Source of the DNA: Fagopyrum homotropicum
Lineage: Eukaryota > Streptophyta > Magnoliopsida > Caryophyllales > Polygonaceae
Direction of reading: 5' to 3'
DNA length: 64,000 nucleotides
Assembly (NCBI GenBank): GCA_033239125.1
Contig: BSWB01000003.1
Span: 34,301,001-34,365,000, forward strand
Below the pieces are notes generated by a model, which was not told the origin of the DNA, ran no database searches, and saw only the letters and a list, made by a program, of their open reading frames with translations. Of the stretch, positions 22,889-34,384 are shown in pieces (the stretch's first letter is position 1; each line of letters starts with the position of its first letter). The position numbers were made by a program, and so were the translations under genes.

Positions 22889-25838
22889 ACTAATATCCGA
22901 AATTTTTTTATTCAGTTGAATTCCGAAGCAAATCGGACTTCGAGCCGTTGACGGTTTTCCATTCTATCTAGTATTTCTTTCTTCACAAATTTTATCATTT
23001 TATGTAAAATTTAATTCACATAAAATGATAGAATTATATCAAACCCTAATTCTTATAATTTTTATCATTTTATGTAGAATTTAATTCACATAAAATGATA
23101 GAATTATATCAAACCCTAATTCTTATAATTAATCCTTAACGACGACTTTAGACGAGACCATGACAAAGCTGTGACGAGGCCCAGACAAGCAGTTGACGGA
23201 GCCCAGACAAGCAGTTTACGAGGCCCAGACAAGCAGTTGACAAGGCCCAAACAAGCAGTGACAAGGCCAGACAAGCAGTGACAAGGCCCAGACAAGAAGT
23301 GACAAGGCCAGACAAGTAGTGACAAGGCCCAGATGGCCAATCTGCACGTCAGGGACCAGCTGCTACACTTGGACCGGCCCAGCACTACCTTGCCCACGTT
23401 AGTTAGCAAGCTGGAGGAAGGCTCTCTCTCTCCATCAGAACGTAATTGTTGGATCTCGAAGAGTCTTTCGTTGATTAAGCACCGGATCTGTCACACTCCT
23501 TCACTTCGTGTCCAGATACATGCCGGGGTATACGCTGCAGATCTCGCCACACTCCTCCTCCCCTCTTCTCACGTTTCTATCCCGAGCCGCCATAGCCAAG
23601 GGTTTCTTTCCGGCTCTCCTCCGCTGCTGCCTATTCCCACACCCTTCTGCACCGCTGCCACCAACAAGAAGGACGAGAAATTGTCCAGCCTTCCCTTTCC
23701 TCTTCGTGAACCAAGCAGACCGGCGGATCTCTTGATGCATCCTCATCTCGAACGAACAACCAGCAGCCCTAGGATAAACATGTACAGCCTCCCTCCTTGC
23801 ACAACTGGAGTCCTTTCTTTCCTGCTGCATCATTCTCTGTACGCAAGCAATCACGAAACCAACAGGAGGAGTCAAGCAAGCCGCAACTTCCAATGGTCGA
23901 ACCCTAGAATCGAGTAAGACCCATACCTCTTTTGGTTACCTTTCCCTCCACACATATGAGCTATTAGATGCTACAAAATCTGTCCTAAACTCACTCAGGT
24001 CGAGCAGGAGAAGCACTGTAAAAGGATTTACTTTTCTGAACTTCCAAAACTGTGTCCAGTACCCAACTTCAGAATCCGATTTAGGTATGAAATACTCCTT
24101 CTTTTTGGCTGATTTTCGGATACGTTGTAGATGGTATTGCATAGTAAATCATACTAAAATTTCAGAGTAATCCATGTTACGGTTTGAGAGATATGGGGTT
24201 TCAAAGTTGACTCCTCTTACAGTTTTTATAAATGTGCTGAGTTGAGAAAAACAGCATGGTATGCTGTTTTGTGAGATAGTTTTGAATAGGCTTTTGATCT
24301 CCGTTGAACTTGAATTTTGGATATGATATAGTTGACATATTGTTGTAGAACATATTAGAATTTGAGAGGAATCCAGCGAGTGGTTTGAGATTTACGATTT
24401 TTCAAATATGTAGTCGTAAGCAGTTTTTCTGTTGTGCTGTAATTCAGTTTTGTGAGATAGTTTTAAATAGGATTTTGATCTCCTTTCCGGCTGAATTTGG
24501 GATATATTATAGATAAGATTTTATAGTAGAACATATCAAAATTTGGGATAAATCCAGCGAGTAGTTTAGGAGCTATGATTTTTCAAAGTTAAGACAGTGT
24601 GTTGCTTGTTAAGTGTTGTAACCAACTTTAGAAATTTTTGTAGAAGCGATGCTTTAACAGTTTTAAGAAATTCTTTCTCCTATGAGTAGATGGGATATCA
24701 TAGATGATCTATGGAATTATTTTGGAATTTTTATAAGATTATTCGAATTTTATATTTGAAGCTATAGTTGGACTTTAGTGACTTTTCGGGAAATTGAAAA
24801 GGGGTAGTTTTTCTAGTTGTTACCTAAAATCATCCTAGGGAGTAGAATATGGTTAGTTAGTCTCAAATAAGAGTTTAAACATAAATTATGAAATTTTTAG
24901 AAGTTTCGGGACCAAGGGTAAAATAGTCATTTTACCATAAACTAATACTGTAATCAATTCCGTTCTATTAAGACCTACTATCTTAGAAGTCTTAGACTTC
25001 TAATTACCTAGAAAGTGTGCTGACACAGTTGTCTCCTTTGACAGGCTACTGAATTCCTACAGTTACCGATGAGTGGTGATTAAGAGAGTCGAGATTTGAT
25101 TCTGGTAAGTCCACGGACTTACTTAGCTGACTTCTTGTATGAGTGTAATGTGTATGAGTGGTGTTTGTTAGTTATGATAAACAACGAAACCGGATTAGGC
25201 CGACTTTATTATTTACGTAATTGACCCAAGTATATGATAACGGGTCGTGACATCATCTGCCTAGCTCTTGCGAGAGTCTAGGAGGTTCCCTGTGACCAGC
25301 CCAGTCCGGTAGACGGTCAGATGCATTAGTACCATTCCGCGTTGGTAAACGGGGATAGGGGCGAGGTTTGGGAATCCCTCGTGGCGCAAAATAAGTATCA
25401 TTAGTAATGACCTATCACCTAGTTAAAGATAATAAGAGGATTGAGTGTTGGATGTTGATTGTGTATGATGTGTGATTGTGCTTTTACCTTTATACTTATG
25501 CATAGAATGTTAGCTAACGGTTTTATACCGCTTGTAGATGTCTTGCAGGTTAAGACAGTTGTAGAGAGATCCGGAGGGAATGGTCAGCCGGGTCCATGTA
25601 CTCATTTAGTTGGGGATGAGGTTGTCTTATATACTTCATATGCATCGTTTTAGTACCTTTGATTTGTAAGGCTGATACATATTTTTTCATGTATATATTG
25701 TTTAAAGTTTTCAAATGTTTTTAATACTTTTGTGCCTTGTTGTAAGATCCAAGTTAAATTGTTGTCAAACTAAGGTCGGGACCCATTGTGAGGTCCTAAC
25801 CAGTAGCTCCCCGAGTTCCCAGAATTTGCGGTGTTACA
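22889..25838 (+). repeat. 3' LTR of the LARD-like element
   Basis: It is collinear with 15817-18757. Its first two bases read AC instead of TG, and it ends GTGTTACA followed by the target duplication CTTAA. The matching LTR minisatellite lies at about 23175-23335. Confidence 0.92.
23175..23335 (+). repeat. LTR minisatellite, second copy
   Basis: This is the tandem ~21-bp GACAAGGCCCAGACAAGCAGT-type array corresponding to 16095-16250, with rearranged copies. Confidence 0.85.
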
Positions 25839-25843
25839 CTTAA

Positions 25844-26266
25844 GGAGTTCGTATTTTATTCATTGCTATTCAATCAAAGGAGAGTTTTGGTTGAATTGTT
25901 GTTACGTTCTTGCTAGATTGTGCTTGTGTGTGTTAATCTTATTGAAGGTTGGTGCTCTTGGTCAATCCTAGTCCCTCCTTGTGCTTGTCTTACTTAGAAG
26001 GCTTGTGTAAGGTTAAAGAAGTGCGGGTTAAGGTGATCTTCTCGTTCAATAATTTTGACACATCATTGACCAAGTTTCTTTTGCGGAAATATCTTGGTTC
26101 AAATCTTCATATATCTATCATTTATCACTAATCCATGTTCTGAGTTTCCAAGAAAATCGACCTGTTCTTCATATAAATTGGCCAATTTATTCCTAAAACA
26201 GCCCGATTTTTATCCCATTTAAGGACTTTCAATCTAGATCGGGGACTGCGACTTATCCCCATATCA
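25844..26266 (+). repeat. 5' LTR of the CRM-like element, right part
   Basis: It resumes exactly where 15816 stops and matches 32611-33063 of the 3' LTR, with a small deletion near 26128. It ends CCCCATATCA just before the primer site. Confidence 0.88.
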
Positions 26267-26269
26267 AAG

Positions 26270-26281
26270 TGGTATAAGAGC
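26270..26281 (+). promoter_or_regulatory. Primer-binding site of the CRM-like element
   Basis: TGGTATAAGAGC lies three bases after the LTR. It differs by one base from the initiator-Met-tRNA primer site TGGTATCAGAGC. Confidence 0.8.
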
Positions 26282-27185
26282 TAATCGATTGAAGTCCGAA
26301 CGTTCATAAAAAGGTTTGATTTTCTTTTGATTCTTTAAAAGTCGAGTCTTTTCTTGTTCGCCATCTTTGCGAGATTATTTGAGTTTAACGTGCGTTGACT
26401 TGTATAAGTTCGGGAAGAGAGAAACGCCATCAACCAAACGGAAGCCATCCGTTGACCTTTGAAACCTCTCCAATACAAAAAAAAGGGAAGAAAGAAAGAA
26501 AGTTCTTGAACGACACAACCAAGAGTCGATTTTTCAAAGAAAAATCGACCTATTCTTCAGAGAAATCGACCGATTTCTTACCCGATTTTTTCTACTGTTG
26601 CCAAAATTCGAAGAAATATTTGAGGCACAATTTGAAAAATTAAAGTGCACCCTGTGCAAGAGTATTACAACAGAAGATTTCCAGTATATACCTTGAAGCA
26701 AACACAGAGATTTAACTAAACCTAAACCCAAATCTGGCTATCTCTCTTTCTTAACTTCGCAACTCAAGGTACGGTCTTCTCTCTTCTTAATCTCTTGTGT
26801 GCTTTTCTTTAGCCTCTTTTCTATTCTAAACACTGAGTCTTTCTTTGATTGTGTTAGTTAGTATCTATACTTCTTAATATACTAGTTGTCTATCCACAAT
26901 CTTTCTTTCTACCTTGTCGTGTATGGAGTAAACTTCTTATAGGGATTCCTTAACCATCGCACCCCACAAGAACCTTTAACCGAACCAGCTTAACTACTTG
27001 ATTCAACAAAAGGAGTTCTAGGGAGCCAAGACGCTGATTTGTAAATAAGCGTTAATCCATACAAGTCAATTCCGTCAACCAGCTTGCAACAACACAACAA
27101 GAGCGTGAGCGCGAGAGAAAATAGGAAAGGCCTTTTCGTTTTCTCTAACTTAACGAGTTTGTTGTTACTGTGCGTGTTGGTATAG
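26282..27185 (+). other. Untranslated leader of the CRM-like element
   Basis: No gene is visible between the primer site and the gag frame. The stretch 26520-26590 carries several copies of the element's AATCGACC(G/T)ATT motif. Confidence 0.65.
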
Positions 27186-29234
27186 ATGTCAAAAAGAGAT
27201 AGTCCGCATGGCTCTCAGAAGGACAACAATCCGGATATAACGGACATACTCAAGCAAATCATGACCCAGATGACCAACATGGATAAACGGATTGAACAAG
27301 TAGAAGCAAGACCTAATGCAGATTACCGATCCAAATCTCGCTTACGATTCGATCCAAATGTTGTTTATGAAGTAGGAGGAAGCTCCGCTAATCCACCACC
27401 ACTACCTCCTCAATATCATCCACCGATGCCCGGTAATATCCATCCTAATCAAATCGTTAATACTAACCACAATCCACTTTTTGGTGACGAATGTTAGGAC
27501 ATGAGTGATGAAGAGAATGAGGGAATGTGGAGAGAATACCCACAACACCACCAATGTAGAGGATGCTACAATGAACATAATCGACCTTCACCGGATAACG
27601 ACGGACTTGGGAAAGTAAAAGTCAAAATTCTGAGTTTCGAAGGACGTTGCGATCCGAATGCTTACATGGAATGGGAAACCAAAATTGAACAACTTTGGTC
27701 TTGCCATAATTTGAGTGAGCAAAGGAAGATCCAACTTGTTGCGTTGGAATTCCAAGGCTATGCCCTTATTTGGTGGGATCATCTCATCAAAGAAAGGAGA
27801 AGAGCGGGTGTACCGGACATCAATACTTGGGAACGGATGAAGGCTTTGATGAAGGCCAGATTTGTGCCACCACACTACGGACGGGAGTTGAGACAACTAT
27901 TGGAGAACCTCAAGCAAGGTTCCAGTTCCGTAGAGGAAGTCTACACCGCAATACAAACGGAAATGGTGAAAGCCAACATACAAGAGGATGAGGAGTCTAT
28001 TATGGCTCGATTTTTAAGAATCTTACATCCTTCTTTAGCTAATGAAATTGACCTCTATCCCTATGCTTCTATGACTAATTTATTTCATTTGGCTATCAGG
28101 GTGGAGAAGAAGCTCAAAGGACGGAAACAAGGAACGACTTATTGGACTCCAAAGAAGAAAAATCGACCGATTAATAGGAAAATCGACCGATTTTCTTTCC
28201 AGATCGATGATGCAAAACGTTCTTTGCCCAATCCAGCAGCTCCCAAACCGTCTACTCAGTCTTGTCCTTTGAACGAGCCTTCAAAGGACCATCAAGAGAG
28301 TACCTCTAACCCTACCTCACGATCTCGAGATATTGTTTGTTTTAAATGTCAAGGAAGAGGTCATTATATGCATGATTGTCCTAATAAACTAGTTTTCTTT
28401 ATCAATCAACAAGGACAATATGAAAGTGAGGAAGAAACTGAACATGATCATACCCATATTAATGCATTACATGAGCATGATCATGATAATCAAAGTGACA
28501 GTGATTGTGAATATGAACATGGTGATTCCTTATTTGCTAGACGCACTTTGCATGCTAAAATTGATTTATGTGAGGATAATCAACGTGAAAACCTTTTTCA
28601 TACTCGATGTCTTGTTCAAGGAAAGGTTTGTAACATGATTATTGATGGGGGCAGTTGTTGCAACATTGCTAGTGAAGAATTGATCACTAAGTTGCAAATC
28701 ACTGCGTTCTACCATCCTCGACCTTATAAATTGCATTGGATGAATGATTGTGGAGAATTGAAATTTAATAAACAGGCTCGTATTACGTTTACTTTGGGAA
28801 AATATGAGGATATTGTTGTTTGTGATGTTGTGCCTATGCAAGCTTGTCATATTTTATTAGGCCGCCCTTGGCAATTTGATAGAAAAGTGACGCGTGATGG
28901 ATTTTCTAACAAACACTCGTTTGAGTTCAAAGGGAAAGCCATTATGCTCAAACCCATGACTCCTTTGCAGATTGCCGAACATTACGACAATAAGAAAGAG
29001 AAACACAAGCAGAAGGAGAAAGAATCAACTCTCAGAGAAGAAAAATCGTCCTGCCCAAGGAAAAATCGACCGATTTTTGAAGAAAATTGTCCTGACCAAG
29101 GAAAAATCGACCGATTTTCCTGTTGCTCATCCGATTTTTCTTCTCTGGGGCAACAACAAGCCCTTCTTTCATCAAAAAGGGAGTTTATCGATGATTATCT
29201 TCCCTTAAGATTTTTCTTTACCGAGTTTATATAA
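27186..29234 (+). pseudogene. Gag-protease of the CRM-like element
   Basis: One frame starts at 27186 and is interrupted only by an in-frame TAG at 27495-27497. Seen in order: a proline-rich N-terminus; the gag core (SFEGRCDPNAYMEWETKIE, FQGYALIWWDHL, MKARFVPPHY); a CCHC zinc knuckle CFKCQGRGHYMHDC (near 28340); an acidic linker; and a retropepsin-like protease with MIIDGGSCCNIAS (near 28635) and ILLGRPWQFD (near 28853). The DGGS active-site form is usual in this chromovirus group. The tail repeats KNRPI and KIDRFS, which come from the repeated nucleotide motif AAAATCGACCGATTTT. Gag coats the RNA in the particle and the protease cuts the polyprotein. A frameshift near 29230 separates it from RT. 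Confidence 0.9.
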
Positions 29235-29247
29235 GAGCCTACTGACC

Positions 29248-30765
29248 TTGAGTGATGACGTGAAGGCCGCTTTGCCTTCAAATATTTTACAGGCCTTAGA
29301 TGAATTCAAGGACGTATTTCCGGACGAGATTCCTGCCGGACTCCCACCACTCCGAGGCATTGAGCATCGGATTGATTTCATTCCTGGATCTTCACTTCCT
29401 AATTGCCCTGCGTATAGGATAAGTCTGCAAGAAAGCCAAGAAATACAAGATCAAGTACAAGACCTTTTGAACAAAGGCTACGTACGTGAGAGTTTAAGTC
29501 CTTGTGCGGTTCCAATTCTATTGGTACCCAAAAAGGACAACACTTGGAGAATGTGTGTGGATTGTAGAGCAATCAACAACATTACTATCAGGTATAGACA
29601 TCCCATTCCTCGATTGGATGATATGCTAGACGAGTTAAGCAGTTCCACTTTGTTTTCGAAGATTGATCTTAAAAGTGGATATCGTCAAATTCGAATGAGG
29701 GAAGGAGATGAATGGAAGACAACATTCAAGACCAAATTTGGACTTTATGAGTGGTTGGTTATGCCTTTAGGTTTGACCAACGCTCCTAATAATTAACTTT
29801 ATGCGATTAATGAATCATATCTTACGCCATTTTATTGGAAAGTTTGTGGTTGTTTATTTTGATGGCATCCTCATTTATAGCAAATCCATTGAGGATCATG
29901 AAGAACACTTAAGGGAAGTATTTGCAACTCTTAGATCTGAATCGTTATATGCTAACATTAAGAAATGCGAGTTTAGTACTAATCAAGTTTTTCTCCTTGG
30001 ATTTGTTGTTAGCACAAGAGGACTTGAGGTGGATAAAGAGAAGATTAAAGCCATTCAATAATGGCCTACACCTACCACCGTCGGACATGTGCGATCCTTC
30101 CATGGATTGGCAACATTTTGTAGGCGTTTTGTGAAGGATTTCAGCACCATCGCAGCCCCTCTCACGCAGCTCACAAAGAAGCAAGTACCATTCGAGTGGG
30201 GAGATGCGCAATAGAAAGCATTTTTGGAACAAAAGAGGCGACTATCAAATGCACCTCTTCTTGCACTTCGGACTTCAGCAAACCCTTTGAAGTAGAGTGC
30301 GACGCTTCAGGTATTGGTATAGGAGGCGTACTCATGCAAGAAGGTAAACCTCTAGCCTACTTTAGCGAGAAATTGAAAGGTCCATGTTTGAATTACTCTA
30401 CTTATGACAAGGAATTATATGCTTTATTTCGAGTTTTTAAAACATGGAAACACTATCTTTGGCCTAATGAATTCATTCTTAGAACTGATCATGAGTCTTT
30501 GAATCATTTTCGAAGTCAATATAAGTTGGACAGGAGACATGGGTGATGAATGGAGTTTATCGAGACATTTCCTTATATTATCAAATATAAGAAAGGGAAG
30601 GATATTGTCGTAGCAGATGCCCTTTCTAGGAGGTATACTTTGATCACAATAATGGATTCCAAAGTCCTAGGATTCCATTATATCAAAGAACTTTACGAGG
30701 ATGATGAAGACTTTGGCGACATCTACACTGGATGCAAAAATCGACCCAACACCAGGAAAGTTTGA
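29248..30765 (+). pseudogene. Reverse transcriptase-RNase H of the CRM-like element
   Basis: Frames in order are 29248-29796, 29801-30061, about 30061-30200 and 30196-30765. RT motifs are VPKKDNTWRMCVDCRAIN, FSKIDLKSGYRQIR, FGLYEWLVMPLGLTNAP, then VVYFDGILIYS. In active enzymes that last motif is FDD, so the second catalytic Asp is changed to Gly here. The connection region (GFVVS.RGLEVD, CRRFVKDFSTIAAPL) and RNase H (EVECDASGIGIGGVLMQ, KELYALFRVFKTWKHYL, LRTDHESLNHF, VADALSRR) follow. Frameshifts near 29797 and 30200 and several stops make it inactive. Confidence 0.92.
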
Positions 30766-30789
30766 AGGATTTTTGTTCCATGAGGATAA

Positions 30790-32197
30790 AGTTTGTATTC
30801 CTAGATGTTCTCTGAGATTATTATTAGTTGAGGAAGCACATATGTGAGTTTTAATGGGACACTTTTGAAGATATAAGACCTATCACATGCTTCATTCTCA
30901 CTTCTTTTGGCCTCATATTCTCAAGGATGTTGAACACTTGATTAAGAGATGCCTTGTTTGTCTAAAGGCAAAATCAAGACTAAAACCACATGGTTTGTAT
31001 ACTCCTCTACCTATTCCTACATCACCTTGGCTTGACATAAGTATGGATTTTGTTGTAGGTTTATCAAGGACTAAGAAGGGGAGAGATTCTATATTTGTGG
31101 TTGTTGATCGTTTTTCTAAAATGGCTCATTTTATCGCTTGTCATAAAACTGATGATGCATATAATGTAGCTAACTTATTTTTCAAGAAAGTTTTTAGATT
31201 GCATGGATATCCAAGAACTACTGTGAGCGATAGAGATGTCAAATTCCTTAGTTTCTTTTGGAAGTCGCTTTGGGGAAATCTAGGTACAAAGTTGTTATTT
31301 TCAACTTCTAGTCATTCTCAAACAGATGGTTAAACGGAGGTAACTAATCGGACTTTGACTACGATTTTACGAGCTGTTTTGAAAGAAAATTTGAATGCTT
31401 GGGAAGATGTATTACCACATGTTGAATTTGCTTATAATCGTACCTTGCATTAATCTACTAACCTAACGCCGTTTGAGTGTGTTTATGGAGTGAATCCTTT
31501 GACTCCATTTGATCTTATACCGTTGCCTTTAGAGGAGCGAGTAGATTTTGTTGCAGGAAAGCAGGTGGAGTTTATAAAGGAGTTACATGAGAAAACGCCT
31601 TCACGGCTAGAGCAAAAAGGGATTTCCGTTGCTTCTAAAGCAAATCGGAATCGCAAGGAGATGCTATTCAAACCCGGAGATCTTGTATGTTTGCATCTTC
31701 GGAAGGAGTGATTTCTGGAAAAGCGGAAGTCTAAACTATCTCCTCGTGGAGACGGACCTTTTAAGCTCAAGAGGAAAGTTGGTGATAATGCTTACATTCT
31801 AGAGCTTCCAGCTGCCTATGGTGTAAGTCTCATCTTCAACGTTGGTGATTTAAGTCCATACGAGCTTAGAGATGAGCGTAGCGGAGATTCGAGAACAAAT
31901 CCTTCTCAAGAAGGGGAGTCTGATGTGGGACCATCTCCAATACAAGGACCAGTTTCACGCTCAAAGGCTAAAGCATTAAAGGATAAGCCAACATCTCCTT
32001 CTTCAGATTCGATTATGGATGGAGCAATTACCCGGTCAAGAGCTAAAGCATTCCAAGACGGAGTTACGGATCTTCTCATGACATTTACCATAAAGGAAAT
32101 TCTAATCACGCTCAGGAGTTCCTTAGTGATATTGTTGACTGTTATAGAAGAGCCAAGCCACGACCAAGAAGATCCATCAAGCAAGGAAGAAGGATAA
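30790..32197 (+). pseudogene. Integrase of the CRM-like element, running into the 3' LTR
   Basis: A zinc-binding N-terminus is partly readable (H...H in broken frame, then CLVCLKAKSR). It is followed by the catalytic core with WLDISMDFVVGL, IFVVVDRFSKMAHFI, VSDRDVKFLS and SHSQTDG, where the next codon, normally Gln, is a stop (TAA at 31330-31332). The third acidic residue follows that stop. The C-terminal region has FKPGDLVCLHLRKE, RGDGPFKL and NVGDLSPYE. The frame then crosses the 3' LTR start at 31922 and ends at 32197 with SRSKAKAL and TRSRAKAFQD. Pol overlapping the LTR supports the CRM assignment. In CRM elements this tail is thought to guide integration into centromeric chromatin. Confidence 0.9.
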
Positions 32198-33063
32198 AAG
32201 CAAGGAAGATGTTCCAGAGAAGAAAATCGACCGATTTTTTTAGAAAAACCGATCGATTTTCCTGTAGAAAATTCAGTCAATTTAATTTCTTTCACTGGAA
32301 TGAGTTGCAAGAGATCCGGTCATGATCTTCTATCTTTTGGCAATTATATCTTGTAATAATTCCATAAATCTCTCAGACTATCTTAAGAGATTATTTAGAT
32401 TCTATCTTTTTAGATTTTATATTATATCTTTTAATAGATATCTTTTCTAGATTATCTTTTAAAAAGATATATTTTATAGATCATATCTTTTTAGTTTTTC
32501 CTAGTTTTAGTAGGTTAAGTCTCCCTTATAAATAGCCTTAGTGGGGAGATTGTTTAGTAGATTAGATTTGATATTTTCCACAGATTTGTGTGACTTACGG
32601 CTTCACTTACGGAGTTTGTATTTTATTCATTGCTATTTAATCAAAGAAGAGTTTTGGTTGAATTGTTGTTACGTTCTTGCTAGATTGTGCTTGTGTGTGT
32701 TAATCTTATTGAAGGTTGATGCTCCTGGTCAATCCTAGTCCCTCCTTGTGCTTGTCTTGCTTAGAAGGCTTGTGTAAGGTTAAAGAAGTGCGGGTTAAGG
32801 TGATCTTCTCGTTCAAGGGTTTTGACACATCATTGGTCAAAGTTCTTTTGCGGAAATATCTTTGTTCATATCTTCCTATATCTATCATTTATCATTCCAT
32901 AATCATCTTCTTATCTTTCCATATCATTCACTAATCCGTGTTTTGAGTTTCCAAGAAACTCGACCTGATATAAATCGGCCGATTTATTCCTAGAGTATCC
33001 CAATTTTTATCCCAGTTAAGGACTTTCAATCTGAATCGGGAACTACGGCTTATCCCCGCATTA
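31922..33063 (+). repeat. 3' LTR of the CRM-like element
   Basis: It starts TGATGTGGG after the polypurine tract AAGAAGGGGAG and ends near 33063. It is full length (about 1.14 kb), whereas the 5' copy lacks 32046-32351. A TATA-like CTTATAAATAG lies near 32525 and is also in the 5' LTR near 15730. Confidence 0.88.
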
Positions 33064-33189
33064 AAATAAATGTCATGTGACTTTTTTTTCTCAGGTTTGG
33101 ACCAAACCAGATTCACCCTTAGGGGTTTATCAGTTCCGTGGAAACGTCATCATGATTCAAGCCTGGATGGATGGGACATTCCTTTTCAT

Positions 33190-34384
33190 GATAAGTTTAA
33201 GTAGCACGATGACCTCCGGTGCCTAGAGTGTCCTAAAAAACAACCATATTGATCGAAGCCCACCAAGCTGATCCGTGTCTGCATGGATCCTTGGCGGCAG
33301 AGCAACAATGTACAACTGCCAATCGTCTTCACCTTCAGCCGTGAAGTGTCTCCCATCATCCTACATGAAAATTTATTAAATGAAATTACTATCAATACAA
33401 ATGAATATCAAAATAGTTAACTAAAGTGATAGTGGTCAGTACCAATATAAGTAAGTCAAGACGCTAATGTCCCATACATATCCTCCCGTGCACTAGTGAT
33501 CTCGAACCAAATCAATCAACCAAGGATGAATCTTGTTTGTCGACTTATGGATGAACAGAGAGGACCCCAAGAATAATAGAAGGAATAAAGAAGTTATATC
33601 CTCAGCTGGGGTGGATAATTCGCGACATAGAGTGGAGAATGTCGTCCTTAGGGAATCGATAGATATTGCGGGCTGGTGTGCCCGTGCCGCAACCTCAGTG
33701 ATGTGAAAGTTTGTGCACAATCACGACACACGGTCACATGGGATGAGCGGTGTCAATAGAGGATCCCCATCAATCCTCAAACTCATGATAAGAACAATGT
33801 CGCGGAGAGTGATTATCATTTCACCCATGAAAGGTGAAAGATACTAGTTTTAGGATGTCATCTCTCCAATAACGCATGGATAAGTGTGCGGTCGACACTA
33901 GAAAACAAAACATTTAGTAGATCACTCAAACCACTTTGAGATGTGATAGCAAACCAAGATGTGGGGTCCTCTCTATCCGTGTCTGATATCCACATACTCA
34001 ACATGGTGATATGGTTCAACCGCCTCAGTGTTGTAACGGGCTTCTTGAAATCTTCCATAAATAGATTCGATTAAATGGTTTATTAATTAATAATGTAAGA
34101 TAATTTGTTACAAGTATGATCCAGTTATATACCTCGCTCATCCAAACACCGTGTGGTGACCAACATAACATGCCAACACATCGTCGATCAAGGTTGCCCG
34201 TGTCTACAACAACACGTCCTCGATCTGCCAAGATAAAAGGATCTTGTACATGCTCGTCAGTTGACATCTTTGCATGCACCTTAGTTGGGATATCTACATG
34301 CTCGTCAACAATAATATATGCATGAGGCTCCTCAACTAGGATATCAGCAAGCTGTGCAAATAGAGCCACACCATCAATTGACAA
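33190..34384 (-). pseudogene. Plant mobile domain (PMD/MAIN-like) gene remnant
   Basis: The minus strand encodes SVDRTLIHALLER, then HPKTSIFHLS and L.DG, the signature ALvERWRPETHTFHLP...GL..DG of the plant mobile domain. It continues with LFLLLFLGSSLFIHKSTNKIHP (33550-33600), the FLLGGSLFADKS-like helix of the same domain. Further fragments continue to about 33190, and an N-terminal piece begins near 34384. PMD proteins are found in MULE and gypsy elements and, domesticated, in the MAIN/MAIL1 silencing proteins. Stops interrupt it several times. Lying opposite the transposase inside the same TIRs, it is probably the second gene of the MULE. Confidence 0.8.

Larger units (their letters stand above)
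15817..25838 (+). mobile_element. LARD-like long-LTR retrotransposon nested in the CRM LTR
   Basis: Two direct LTRs of about 2.94-2.95 kb (15817-18757 and 22889-25838) enclose about 4.1 kb of interior without any substantial gene. The flanks are identical 5-bp duplications, CTTAA (15812-15816 and 25839-25843). Both the primer site (TGGTATCAGAGC) and a polypurine tract are present. Large LTRs with a non-coding interior are what is called a LARD; such elements rely on proteins from an autonomous relative. Sampling by eye shows a few percent substitutions between the LTRs. The insertion splits the CRM 5' LTR, so it is younger than that element. Confidence 0.92.
15434..33063 (+). mobile_element. 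CRM-like chromovirus (Ty3/gypsy), degenerate
   Basis: Its parts are: 5' LTR 15434-15816 plus 25844-26266 (split by a nested element), primer site 26270-26281, gag-pro, RT-RNase H, integrase, and 3' LTR 31922-33063. A classic polypurine tract (AAGAAGGGGAG) directly precedes the 3' LTR start TGATGTGGG. The pol frame runs about 275 bases into the 3' LTR and carries SRSKAKAL and TRSRAKAF motifs, an arrangement known from centromeric retrotransposons of the CRM clade. I see no chromodomain. The flanks GAGTA (15429-15433) and AAATA (33064-33068) could be one target duplication altered by two G-to-A changes. All genes are broken. Confidence 0.85.
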
